Assembly: GCA_964543905.1 (NCBI GenBank) | Contig: CAZIZO010000016.1 | Span: 5,269 to 69,268, forward strand | Length of the DNA: 64,000 nt | Reading direction: 5' to 3' | Origin: GCA-016699835 sp964543905 | GTDB lineage: Bacteria > Planctomycetota > Phycisphaerae > Phycisphaerales > UBA1924 | Part shown: positions 1 to 8,202 of the stretch, in pieces | How the letters are laid out: each line of letters starts with the position of its first letter | Numbering within the stretch: position 1 is the first letter of the stretch | Program-made: the position numbers and the translations under genes | Notes under the pieces: model-generated | Database searches by the model: none | What the model was told of the DNA's origin: nothing | What the model saw: the letters and a program-made list of their open reading frames with translations, nothing else

Positions 1-337
1 GCTCCAGGGCGGGGAAGACGGAGATGCTGGCCGTGCGCGTGTCGTGCATGCCGGGGATGACGGCCCGGTCGACGGGGATCTGGTTGAGTTGGCTGGCGGC
101 GAGGGTGAGGACCAGGTCGGGATCGCGCTTGTCGAGGGCGTCCAGGTAGTCGTGATACCGGGCGATGCGGGCCTTGCGGTGGGCCTCGATCGCGAGGGCG
201 CGGTCGCGCAGCCAGCGGGCCTGGTCGAGTTCGTCGGCGGCGGGGATGAGGAGCGTGGCACCAAGGACCGCGAGGCCGGCGAGCAAGAAGAGCCAGCCGG
301 GGTCAACGCTGAAGGGGGATGTGGAGTCGCGGTTCAT
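1..337 (-). CDS. Hypothetical membrane-anchored protein (partial, runs off left edge)
   Basis: I do not recognise this protein. The 112 visible residues start with MNRDSTSPF, followed by one hydrophobic segment at about residues 14-33 (WLFLLAGLAVLGATLLIP). After it comes a charged, helix-prone stretch rich in Arg, Ala and Asp (residues 35-70). This suggests a single N-terminal membrane anchor followed by a coiled-coil-like domain on one face of the membrane. The ATG lies 65 bases beyond the stop of the upstream serine-hydrolase homologue on the same strand, so the two may be co-transcribed. The gene continues beyond base 1 and its C-terminus is unknown. Size and topology resemble small septum or secretion accessory proteins, but that is only a topology comparison. 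Confidence 0.7.
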   Translation of the reverse strand, partial: MNRDSTSPFSVDPGWLFLLAGLAVLGATLLIPAADELDQARWLRDRALAIEAHRKARIARYHDYLDALDKRDPDLVLTLAASQLNQIPVDRAVIPGMHDTRTASISVFPALE

Positions 338-402
338 GGGCGAGGGAACGTCGGCAGAGTTTATCGGCGTGGGAGGAGGGTTGGGAGTAATGGAGGAGAT
401 TG

Positions 403-1968
403 TCAGTTCCCATCCGCGTTCGGGTCTTCCGGCGTCGTCATAGGCGTCGGCGGCTTCCGGGGCTTGGGCTTGCTGGCGTTGGCAAGGAGCGTGCAGCCGG
501 ATTGGGCGAGTTTGGCGAAGCGGGGGAGTTCGAGCGGCGCCTTCGCGTTGTTCCAGGTGATGCTGAGGACGAACCACCTGGGGGTGGCGCGATCGGGCAC
601 GTTGGGCTTTGGTTCGTCGGCGACGTTGTCGGCGGCGGCGTTGTCGCGGCCGTCGCGCTCCAAGAGCCAGTTCATACTGACGACGCCCGGCTCCATGCCG
701 CCCTTGTAGGCGATGCTGGTCCATTCCTCCGCGAACTCCAGGCCTCGCTCCTGGCGGAGCATGGCGCCGAGGCGTTCGAGGCCGGGGAGTTGCTCGAGTC
801 GGCGGAACTCCATCATGAGTTTGGCGAGGTCTTCGGCGGAGGCGAACCAGCCGAGTTTTTCGATGTGTCTTGGCTCTTGCCAGGCTTTGAGAAGGTCGCG
901 CGTGAGGTCGAGATGGGCGAGGTCGGCGTCGGGAGCCAAGAGCGACCGGCGTGCGGATTCGTCGGCGTTGAGATAGCCCGCCCGTTGCTCGTCGCTCGCG
1001 ACGAGTTTAAGTTGCAGGCACTCGCGCGTGGACATGTATGGCGGCGTGAGATTGGGCGAGGCGACGAACTTGGCGTAGGACGCTTGGATCGCGTCGCGGC
1101 CCAGGAGCGCGAAGAGGGTGTCGTTGGCGGCGGCGTCGCCCGTGGTCACCATGCGCGTCGCCCACTCTTCGATGCGGAAGGACGTCCCATCCTGAGCGGC
1201 CCTGAGATCGCCCAGGGCAAAGACGCGGAAGCGTTCGCGGAAGGGGAGCGGCTCGTCCCAGGTGATCTTGCCGGCGCGCGCAGCCTCGGCAAGGGCGTGG
1301 AGGACGAAGAGTTGGGCCGCCGAGCCGATGGCGAGGGCTTCATCTTCGTGGATGGTGTGGATGGGTTTGAGGGTTGTGGGCGGGGGCGAGAGAGAGGGGT
1401 TGGTGGAGAAGGCCATCTTGTCAGGGATGATCTCGTAGGCCCCGAAAGAGACTTTGCCGGGGAGGTTGCCCGCCATGCCGTCGAACTCGTCCCAGGTGGC
1501 GGCGTCAAGGTCGCCCTCGGCACCGAAGGCATAGGCGGCGTCGGCGAAGCGCAAGCCGTCGATTTTGTTCTGGTCATCGACGGCGATGAAGATGCTCATC
1601 TGGCGGCCGCCGCCCTCGACGAAACCGGAGAGGGCGTCCTTGCCGACCTCGCCGATTTGAGTGAGGCGGATGCGATTGTTGTTGAATCGCTGTTCGCGGA
1701 TCGTTCGGAGGTCGCGGACGAGTTCATCTGGGGTGAAGAGCGTGCGGAAGTGGTCGGACATGCGGGAGGCGGCGTCGCCCGGGGCGCCGCCGTTGGCGAC
1801 GTCGAGGATCCACTGGAGTTGCCGCCCGACGGCGGAGTCGGGAGGAACGACGGGTTCGTGCAGATCGGGTTGCCGGGCGAGGGCGCCGGAGGGAAGCAGG
1901 GCGGGGGAAGTAAGGAGGGCGGCGAGCGACCAGGCAAGAACGCGGACGAGCATCGAGGAGACTCCCAT
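403..1968 (-). CDS. Class A beta-lactamase-fold serine hydrolase homologue, active site degenerate
   Basis: This 521-residue exported protein has a signal peptide (about residues 1-31, ending SGALA|RQ), an N-terminal domain (about 40-160) and a serine beta-lactamase-like domain (about 175-490). The fold signature is visible but the catalytic motifs are altered. The SxxK site reads S216-A-A-Q219, so the general-base lysine is missing. The SDN position reads G277-D-A. The KTG position reads K422-G-G. The family (beta-lactamase/ORF12/LpqF-like) normally needs Ser, Lys and the SDN serine for acylation. The likely inference is a non-hydrolysing binding or scaffold protein in the periplasm. The ATG at 1968 is preceded by AAAGGAG. 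It faces away from the ketoacyl-synthase homologue. Confidence 0.82.
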   Translation of the reverse strand: MGVSSMLVRVLAWSLAALLTSPALLPSGALARQPDLHEPVVPPDSAVGRQLQWILDVANGGAPGDAASRMSDHFRTLFTPDELVRDLRTIREQRFNNNRIRLTQIGEVGKDALSGFVEGGGRQMSIFIAVDDQNKIDGLRFADAAYAFGAEGDLDAATWDEFDGMAGNLPGKVSFGAYEIIPDKMAFSTNPSLSPPPTTLKPIHTIHEDEALAIGSAAQLFVLHALAEAARAGKITWDEPLPFRERFRVFALGDLRAAQDGTSFRIEEWATRMVTTGDAAANDTLFALLGRDAIQASYAKFVASPNLTPPYMSTRECLQLKLVASDEQRAGYLNADESARRSLLAPDADLAHLDLTRDLLKAWQEPRHIEKLGWFASAEDLAKLMMEFRRLEQLPGLERLGAMLRQERGLEFAEEWTSIAYKGGMEPGVVSMNWLLERDGRDNAAADNVADEPKPNVPDRATPRWFVLSITWNNAKAPLELPRFAKLAQSGCTLLANASKPKPRKPPTPMTTPEDPNADGN

Positions 1969-2063
1969 GGTCTCCTTTGTACCGCGCGAGGGGTGGGGAG
2001 GTGTGCATGGGAGGTCGGAATGGGATGATTCAGAGGGGGAGTACGGCGACTACCCTGTGCGTC

Positions 2064-3401
2064 ATGGGTCGTCGGGTTGTGATAACGGGATTGGGCACGG
2101 CCTCGGCGCTGGGGATAGGCACCTCTGCGCTCTGGGATGGGCTGGTGAACGGTCGGTGCGGAGTAGGACCAACGACGCGATTCGACGCGGGGGGCTTTTC
2201 GTGCCGGCTCTCTGGAGAGATCAAGGATCTCACGGCGAAGGACCACGTGCCGAAGAGTTACCGCAAGGCGGTGAAGGTGATGGCGCGGGACACGGAGATC
2301 GCGGTGGTGGCGGCGCGACTCGCGGTGCAGGATGCGGGTTTGCAGACGCGTGGAACGAGCGAGGAGGGTGGGACGACGACGTATCCCGGGGAGCGGATGG
2401 CGTGCCACATCGGGGCCGGACTGATTGCCGCGGAGACGGATGAGTTGACCTCGGCGCTGGTGACGGCGCGGGGCGAGGATGGGGTGTTTGATTTGAAGAG
2501 GTGGGGCACGGCGGGAGGGGGCGGGGGCATGAACAACCTGCAGCCGTTGTGGATGCTGAAGTACCTGCCCAACATGCTGGCATGCCATGTGACGATCATT
2601 CATGGGGCCGAGGGGCCGAGCAACACGCTGACGTGCGGGGAGGCGAGCGGGCTTCTGTCGATCGGGGAGTCGTGCCGGGTGATCCAGCGTGGGGGGGCGG
2701 AGGTGGGGTTCGCGGGCGGGGCGGAGAGCAAGATCAACCTGATGGGCGTGCTGCGGCTGGAGTTGTCCGGGCGTTTGGCGGAGACGGGGAGAGAGACGAG
2801 CGGCGCATCGGTGGTGAAGCCGTATGACCCCGCGTCGCCCGGCTCGATCTTGGGGGAGGGCGGGGGGATCTTGATGCTGGAGGAAGAATCGAGCGCGGCG
2901 GCACGTGGGGCGAAGGCGTATTGCCGGCTTGCGGGGTTTGGGGCTGGGCAATCGCGGGTTGCGAATATCCCATCGCTCGGGCGGGATCAGGTGAGCGGCG
3001 AGGGGCTGGAGGTGGCGATCGAGGCGGCGCTGCGGGATGCGGGGATCGAGGCGGAGGCGATCGACGCGATCATTCCGCAGGCGTGGGGCGTGCCGAGCGC
3101 GGATGAGGCGGAGGCGTCGGCGTTGCGTGCCGTGTTTGGTACGCGGCTGTCGAGCGTGCCGCTGGTCACGCTCACGCCCATGCTCGGCGACTGTACCGCG
3201 GGCAATGGCGGGATTCATGCGGCGGTGGGGGCGATGTGCCTTCGGGAGCAGCGCTTGCCGGCGCGCTTGCACGCCGGCTCGCCGGCGGGCGGGCTGGACG
3301 CAGGGCCGAGGGCATCCGAGTCGAGGGCTCTCCGGCATGTCCTGGTGTGCACGAGCGGGATGGGGGGACAGAACGCGGCGATTGTGTTGCAGACGGTGTG
3401 A
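2064..3401 (+). CDS. Beta-ketoacyl synthase-fold protein lacking the Cys-His-His triad
   Basis: This 445-residue thiolase-fold protein keeps the KAS II architecture: VVITGLG at residues 5-11, a GPS-x-T active-site loop at 184-196, GGAE at 218-221 and a C-terminal GGQNA at 434-438. Aligned by eye to FabF, the nucleophilic Cys is Glu193 (CGEASG in place of TACTSG). The first catalytic His is Trp341 (AWG for AHG). The second is Asp376 (MLGD for MTGH). No condensing residue remains. This recalls chain-length factor (KS-beta) subunits, which also lack the Cys, but no KS-alpha partner or ACP is adjacent. I chose the ATG at 2064 because the motif begins a few residues later; upstream in-frame starts are possible. 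Confidence 0.85.
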   Translation: MGRRVVITGLGTASALGIGTSALWDGLVNGRCGVGPTTRFDAGGFSCRLSGEIKDLTAKDHVPKSYRKAVKVMARDTEIAVVAARLAVQDAGLQTRGTSEEGGTTTYPGERMACHIGAGLIAAETDELTSALVTARGEDGVFDLKRWGTAGGGGGMNNLQPLWMLKYLPNMLACHVTIIHGAEGPSNTLTCGEASGLLSIGESCRVIQRGGAEVGFAGGAESKINLMGVLRLELSGRLAETGRETSGASVVKPYDPASPGSILGEGGGILMLEEESSAAARGAKAYCRLAGFGAGQSRVANIPSLGRDQVSGEGLEVAIEAALRDAGIEAEAIDAIIPQAWGVPSADEAEASALRAVFGTRLSSVPLVTLTPMLGDCTAGNGGIHAAVGAMCLREQRLPARLHAGSPAGGLDAGPRASESRALRHVLVCTSGMGGQNAAIVLQTV

Positions 3402-3620
3402 GCGCCCCGGCGGCGGAGGAACAGCCTTGAACGGGGTCGAGGCTGGCCCCCCACGACGAGACACACCACGCGATCCGCACGGCAGTGACGACCGAAGCCG
3501 TCCCTACCCATACCCAAACGACCATCTCAAAAAGGAGAGCGTGCGCGTGCCGGATTCGCGCAAGCCCGGTACTCTTGTGACAGTTTCTACACCCGTTCCC
3601 TTTTCAACAGGAGATCAAAC

Positions 3621-4232
3621 GTGAGCAACGAACAGTATCGCGGCGAGTACTCGGGGGGACACGAGGGCCGCGGCGGCGGACATCGTGGCGGTGGTCGCGG
3701 TCGCGGACGCGACGGCGGCTATCACGAACGGCGGGGCATCCCGCTTTCGGAACTGGACCCCACGCTCACCGACTTCTCGCGTCGCGTGATCGGCGCGGCG
3801 ATCGAGGTGCACAAGACACTCGGCCCGGGGTATGACGAGGCGGTGTACCTGACCGCGCTCAAGGGCGAGATGCAGGCCGTCGGGCTCAACTTCAAGGCGA
3901 TGCACGCGTTTCCCGTCACCTTCAAGGATCGCAAGGTTGGGGAGGCCATCACCGACCTCTTTGTGGAAGATCGCTTCATCGTGGAGGTCATGGCCCGGCC
4001 TGGGGATGTGTCGACGTACGACCGGCTCTCGGCGCGCGCGAAACTGAAGGCGGGGAACCTGGACCTGGGGCTGGTGATCAACTTCGCGGAGCGTCGTCTC
4101 AAGGATGGTCTGGTGCGCGTGCTGAACATCGACAAGATCAATGCCGAGAAGGGCATCAGCGGCGAGCATGAAGAAGACGGGCACGACGAGGGCGGGGGGG
4201 GCCACTTCGCGGAGTTTGACGAACCGCGGTGA
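3621..4232 (+). CDS. GxxExxY family protein with RGG-rich N-terminus
   Basis: This 203-residue protein starts at a GTG preceded by CAGGAG. Residues 7-39 are a Gly/Arg/His-rich RGG-type tail (GRGGG, RGGGRGRGR). The remainder is a GxxExxY domain (PDDEXK_3 superfamily) with GYDEAVY at 70-76 and TDLFVEDRFIVEVMA at 111-125. In the nuclease-like fold the acidic positions E73, D112 and E122 are present, but the ExK lysine is Met124. C-terminal residues 181-199 are His/Glu/Gly-rich. The family's biochemical role is not established. The RGG tail suggests nucleic-acid binding. A strong intrinsic terminator follows the stop. Confidence 0.85.
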   Translation: MSNEQYRGEYSGGHEGRGGGHRGGGRGRGRDGGYHERRGIPLSELDPTLTDFSRRVIGAAIEVHKTLGPGYDEAVYLTALKGEMQAVGLNFKAMHAFPVTFKDRKVGEAITDLFVEDRFIVEVMARPGDVSTYDRLSARAKLKAGNLDLGLVINFAERRLKDGLVRVLNIDKINAEKGISGEHEEDGHDEGGGGHFAEFDEPR

Positions 4233-4256
4233 TCGGATTGCACGAAGGAGCATGCC

Positions 4257-4288
4257 GCGTACGGCGAATCTTCGCCGTACGCTTTTTT
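4257..4288 (+). terminator. Rho-independent terminator of the GxxExxY gene
   Basis: The arms GCGTACGGCGAA (4257-4268) and TTCGCCGTACGC (4271-4282) are perfectly complementary and are followed directly by six T (4283-4288). It lies 25 bases after the GxxExxY stop and ends 2 bases before the ATG of the glycosylase gene. Confidence 0.85.
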
Positions 4289-4289
4289 G

Positions 4290-5096
4290 ATGAGCAACGC
4301 CCGACTTCGCAAACTCGTTCGTCAGCACGCGCGGACGGCAGGCCTGCTGGGGGTGGACTTTGTACCGGCGTATCGGATGGGCGGCGCGGGCGTGGCGGCG
4401 GACGATTCGGGGGCAACGACCGGGGGCGCCGACCGGACGTCGGGCGCGGTCGATCTCGTGGCGGGGGCGGGTGCGGCTTCGTCCCCCGCGCACGATGGTT
4501 CGCGTGCGGCGGCCCAGGCCGCGCTGGACGCCCTGCGTGCGCGGTACGAGAAGGACGCCCCCCACCGCACCTTTGTCACGAACTACAAGAACATCGTCTG
4601 GGGCGAGGGCGATCCGTGCGCGGCACTCATGTTTGTGGGAGAAGCGCCGGGGGAAGAAGAGGACAAGCAGGGACGGCCGTTCGTGGGGCGCTCTGGGCAA
4701 CTGCTGGACAACATGATCAAGGCGATGGGGCTGTCACGCGACAGGGTGTACATCGCGAACGTGCTGAAGACGCGGCCGATCGACAACGCGACGCCGACGA
4801 CGGAGGAGATCGAGGCGTGCAAGCCGTACGTATTGGAGCAGATCGCGATCATCGGGCCGCGAGTGATCGTGACGCTGGGGAAGCCGGCCGCGCAGTGCCT
4901 GCTCAACACGACGGAGGCGATGAGCGCGATGCGGGGAACGTGGCGGCAGGTGGTGGCGGGCGGGCGGGTGGTGGCGGTGATGCCGACGTTTCACCCGGCG
5001 TATCTGCTGCGGGCGTACACGCCGGAGAACCGGGCGAAGGTGTGGAGTGATTTGCAGAAGGCGATGGAACGGTTGAAGGCTCCCGTCTCCGCGTGA
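4290..5096 (+). CDS. Uracil-DNA glycosylase, family 4/5-like
   Basis: This 268-residue protein should excise uracil from DNA as the first step of base-excision repair. The UDG superfamily motifs are clear: GEAPGEEED near residue 117, PFVGRSGQLLD near 130, YIANVLKTRP near 154 and HPAYLLR near 235. An N-terminal extension of about 80 residues contains a Gly/Ala-rich linker (31-72). Family-4 enzymes bind a [4Fe-4S] cluster through four Cys. Here EAC (C177) and AQC (C203) remain, but the usual N-terminal CxxC is absent (the region reads RYEKDAPHR), so the cluster is probably missing. The ATG sits immediately after the upstream terminator T-run with no visible Shine-Dalgarno, so a downstream start is possible. 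Confidence 0.88.
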   Translation: MSNARLRKLVRQHARTAGLLGVDFVPAYRMGGAGVAADDSGATTGGADRTSGAVDLVAGAGAASSPAHDGSRAAAQAALDALRARYEKDAPHRTFVTNYKNIVWGEGDPCAALMFVGEAPGEEEDKQGRPFVGRSGQLLDNMIKAMGLSRDRVYIANVLKTRPIDNATPTTEEIEACKPYVLEQIAIIGPRVIVTLGKPAAQCLLNTTEAMSAMRGTWRQVVAGGRVVAVMPTFHPAYLLRAYTPENRAKVWSDLQKAMERLKAPVSA

Positions 5097-5100
5097 GTGT

Positions 5101-6507
5101 TCATGGCGACGGCGAGGAGCGGGCGCGGATTCGATCCCACACGAAGAAGACGGGATAGCCGGCGAGCAGAATGGCGATCCACATGAGCGGGTGGTAGTTG
5201 TCGCTGGTGAGGATGGTCATCACGGTCATCGCGAGGGAGCCAATCGCGAAGACCCCCGGCACGATCGGGTAGCCCGGGCACTTGAAGGCGCGCGGGAGGT
5301 CGGGGCGACGCACGCGGAGCACGATGACGCTGACGGCGGCGAGGCCGTAGAAGATCCACATGGTGAAGACGAAGGACTCGGCGAGGCTCTGGAAACTCTG
5401 GAGGAAGAGGACGCAGACGCAGGAGAGGGCGCACTGATTCCAGAGGGCATGGGCGGGTGTTTCGCGTCGGCTGACGGAGCCGAGGAAGCGGAAGAGGAGC
5501 CCGTCGTTGGCCTGGGCGAAGGTGACGCGTGCGCCGGTGATGATGGAGGCGTGGGTGGAGCCGAGCGTGGAGAGGAGGATGATGGCCGAGACGAGTTTCT
5601 CCCCCCATTCGCCCGCGAGTTTCCGCATGACGAGGGGCGCGACGGTGTCGGTGGTTCGCATCTCGGCGAGGGGGATGATCCAGAAGTAGGCGGCGTTGAC
5701 GGCGAGGTAGATCGCGATGACGAGGAGCGTGCCGAGGATGTAGATGCGTGGGAGTAGGCGTTGGGGGTTGTTGACCTCGCCCGCGACGGCGCCGACGTCG
5801 GACCAGCCGTCGTAGGTCCAGAGGATGGCGGACATGACGGCGGCGATGACGAGATACCAGGGCTTGTCGGCGGGAAGGGACGCGAAGTTGGCGGGGGAGC
5901 CGCCGGGCAGGACAAAGGCGAGCGAGGCGATGGCGAGGAGGGCGAGGACTTTGATGGAGGTGAGGAAGACGGAGATTCCGCTGCCGAGGCGCATGCCGAG
6001 GGTGTTGATGGCGGTGAGCAAGATCAGGAGGAGGCAGACGAGCGGGGGCATGGCCCAGTTGTCGCCCAGGAGGTCTTGGAGTTGAGCGGTGGTCGGCTCG
6101 CCGACGAGCGTGTTGAGCCAAGGTTGGAGTCCGACGAGGGCGTTGAGGTGCTCGGCGAAGACGATGGCGATGCCGCCGGCGGCGAAGGGCTTGATGAGGA
6201 GCATGTAGGCCCATCCGAAGACGAAGGCGGTGGAGCGTCCGAAGCCGTGGTAGAGGAAGTTATAGAGTCCTCCGGAACGGGGGAAGACGACGGCGAGTTC
6301 GGTGTAGGCGAGCGCGCCGAGGAGGCAGAGGACGCCGCCGAGCGCCCACAGGAGGAGGATGAGCCAGGGGCTGGAGAGGTCTCGGGCGATGGAGGCGGGG
6401 GTCCGGAAGATCCCGCTGCCGATGGAGACGCCCACGAGGATGCCGACGGCTCCGAAGAAGCCGATGGTTCTCGGAAGATCACGAGGCGGGGGGTTGGAAG
6501 CGGGCAT
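5101..6507 (-). CDS. APC family amino acid permease
   Basis: This 468-residue integral membrane protein has about twelve hydrophobic segments and the APC superfamily TM1 signature SIGSGIFRTP at residues 28-37. TM1 unwinding at that motif creates the substrate site in the LAT/APA branch. Other hallmarks are FAEHLNALVG in the loop after TM3 and WTYDGWSD in TM6. It should import amino acids by proton symport or exchange, but specificity cannot be read from sequence. I chose MPASNPPP at 6507 as the start because upstream residues are Arg/Pro-rich and lack membrane character. It converges on the UDG gene with only 4 bases between the stops. Confidence 0.9.
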   Translation of the reverse strand: MPASNPPPRDLPRTIGFFGAVGILVGVSIGSGIFRTPASIARDLSSPWLILLLWALGGVLCLLGALAYTELAVVFPRSGGLYNFLYHGFGRSTAFVFGWAYMLLIKPFAAGGIAIVFAEHLNALVGLQPWLNTLVGEPTTAQLQDLLGDNWAMPPLVCLLLILLTAINTLGMRLGSGISVFLTSIKVLALLAIASLAFVLPGGSPANFASLPADKPWYLVIAAVMSAILWTYDGWSDVGAVAGEVNNPQRLLPRIYILGTLLVIAIYLAVNAAYFWIIPLAEMRTTDTVAPLVMRKLAGEWGEKLVSAIILLSTLGSTHASIITGARVTFAQANDGLLFRFLGSVSRRETPAHALWNQCALSCVCVLFLQSFQSLAESFVFTMWIFYGLAAVSVIVLRVRRPDLPRAFKCPGYPIVPGVFAIGSLAMTVMTILTSDNYHPLMWIAILLAGYPVFFVWDRIRARSSPSP

Positions 6508-6638
6508 CGGAGGGAGCGTACGTCGGGAGCGGATCGGCCCGCGCGACCGGCACGGACGGCAGGCTTTGTTGAGGGCTTCCCCCAAAGGCGTCCCGTCGGC
6601 GTCAATCGAGGGCGCACGGACGACGAAAGGAGTGGACG

Positions 6639-7280
6639 ATGGGGTGGATGGGCGGGCACAAATCGAAGGGTCTGTTGTACCCGCGCGAGTATCCGCGATT
6701 CTCGCGGGAGGGATTGACGTGCCCTCTGGGTTCGGTGGCGGACCTCTCGGCGGGGGGAGCGCGGGTGCGGGTGGATCGCAAGCCCACCGTTCAGGTGGGC
6801 GAGACGCTGGAGATGATGATCGGCGCGCGAGGGAGCGTGCTGAGCGTTCGGGCGATCGTGGTCTGGGTGCGCAAGGGCGGATGGAAGACGTGGGAGATCG
6901 GGCTGCAGTTTCGCGGGGTGTATGAAGAGTTGGCGAAGCAACTCGTGCAACTCGCGATGACGGGATCGACGCAGGCGGTGCAAGAGGACTACGCGAAGCG
7001 CGGCACGCCGACCTCGCCCGAGATCGAGGCGTCGATCGAGATCGAGGACCTGTACGAGATCCTGCAGGTGAGTCGGAAGGCCTCGACGGAGCAGGTGGTC
7101 GTGGCGTATCGCGCGTTGGCGCGGAAGTATCACCCGGACTTCAACCCCGCGACGGATGCGGCGGTGGCGTTCACGAAGATCACGAAGGCGTATCGCGTGC
7201 TCAAGGACCCGGACACGCGGGCGCGATATGACCTGATGCTGGCGCGGGCGGTGGGCGCGCGTCGCTCGAATGCCGCGTGA
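6639..7280 (+). CDS. PilZ domain-J domain fusion protein
   Basis: This 213-residue cytoplasmic protein joins two domains. Residues about 15-95 look like PilZ: Arg-rich PREYPRFSRE followed by the D-x-S-x-x-G signature (ADLSAGG, 34-40), the usual cyclic-di-GMP contacts. Residues about 134-203 form a J-domain with YEILQVSRKAS, the invariant HPD (165-167 in KYHPDFNP) and KAYRVLKDPDTRARYD. J-domains stimulate the ATPase of DnaK, so the fusion could couple c-di-GMP binding to chaperone recruitment. There is no Gly/Phe region or zinc finger, so it is not DnaJ itself. It is transcribed divergently from the permease. Confidence 0.88.
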   Translation: MGWMGGHKSKGLLYPREYPRFSREGLTCPLGSVADLSAGGARVRVDRKPTVQVGETLEMMIGARGSVLSVRAIVVWVRKGGWKTWEIGLQFRGVYEELAKQLVQLAMTGSTQAVQEDYAKRGTPTSPEIEASIEIEDLYEILQVSRKASTEQVVVAYRALARKYHPDFNPATDAAVAFTKITKAYRVLKDPDTRARYDLMLARAVGARRSNAA

Positions 7281-7744
7281 AGGCGGCGCGAAGCGGGCGC
7301 GAATCTTGAGTCTGGGGGGCGAGACCCCCGCCCGCGCGGATCGCCCACATCGACGCTGTTGGTGCGTGAGTGCGTCGGGAGTTTCGCGTTGATGTGTATG
7401 GCTCCACGATCTGCCAATGCGGCAGGAGCGGGTTCGGCGTACATCCGGGCGGCGTCGGAGGTTGCACGCAAAATCGAAGATTTCATGTCGAAACCGACGG
7501 AGTTTGACGCAAGTAGGAGAGTGGGAAGTGACATGTGTCCGTGAAACACCCCAACTTTCCAGGCAACGAAGTCTTGTCCGAAACTCGGCGGCGAGTTGAA
7601 CGAAAGAAGATGGAGAAGTGTCGGGATGGAAGGAAAAAAACGCACGAAGATTGACGCATCCCCCGGCCTCGTTCGAACGAATGGTTTGTGCGGAGAGGTC
7701 GGGCCAGCAGAAGAAAGGAACTGAGCCCAACAGGAGGAACCGCC
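7281..7744 (+). other. Intergenic region without recognised gene
   Basis: These 464 bases separate the PilZ/J gene from a small ORF. A short GC hairpin (GGGGGCGAGACCCCC, about 7315-7329) lies 35 bases after the upstream stop but lacks a T-run. The 3' half is more A-rich and purine-rich than the surroundings and probably carries the promoter of the next gene. No RNA gene or repeat was recognised. Confidence 0.5.
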
Positions 7745-8023
7745 ATGAAGCCCAACGAAGACAACATGAGCAACGGACCCCACGGAGCACGCGAAGAGAT
7801 CGATGCGGAGCGGCTGTGCAACGCCGCGTCCACGATCCTGCGGGCCTGCGTCGAGTTTGCCGAGGAGCACCATGGGCTCTGGCCGTATCCCCCCGCACTG
7901 CTTGGCGCTCCGAACCAGCCGCGCGCCCTGTGTGATCTCACGCGGTTCGAGGTTGAAGAGGGCACGGCGTTCCTGATTCGTCTGGGCATCCTCGAGATGC
8001 CCAAGGCGAAGGCGAAGAAGTAG
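7745..8023 (+). CDS. Small conserved-looking hypothetical protein
   Basis: This unrecognised 92-residue soluble protein has a strong AGGAGG Shine-Dalgarno ending 8 bases before the ATG. Its length and codon usage match neighbouring genes. The composition is mixed: an acidic N-terminus, then an alpha-helical CNAASTILRACVEFAEEHHG, a Pro-rich WPYPPALLGAPNQPR and a Lys-rich end (PKAKAKK). There is no signal peptide or membrane segment. The terminator downstream supports a monocistronic unit. I see no basis for a function. Confidence 0.75.
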   Translation: MKPNEDNMSNGPHGAREEIDAERLCNAASTILRACVEFAEEHHGLWPYPPALLGAPNQPRALCDLTRFEVEEGTAFLIRLGILEMPKAKAKK

Positions 8024-8087
8024 CCTCCTCGAAACAAACACTCCAGAGCGTCGCACCACACCCCACCACAGCGACGACTCATCGATG

Positions 8088-8128
8088 CACGCCCCGCCGC
8101 TCCCAACTCGGCGGGGCGTGCTGCTTTT
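8088..8128 (+). terminator. Rho-independent terminator after the small hypothetical gene
   Basis: The stem CACGCCCCGCCG (8088-8099) pairs with CGGCGGGGCGTG (8109-8120) around a 9-base loop and is followed by CTGCTTTT. The stem is perfect at 12 bp; the T-run is short. Confidence 0.7.
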
Positions 8129-8202
8129 GCGAAGAATGCGCTCCGTGCGTCGGGGCGGGCTCGCGGCCCTTGTCGCGCGCGTTGGACGATGTACCCTGTG
8201 TC

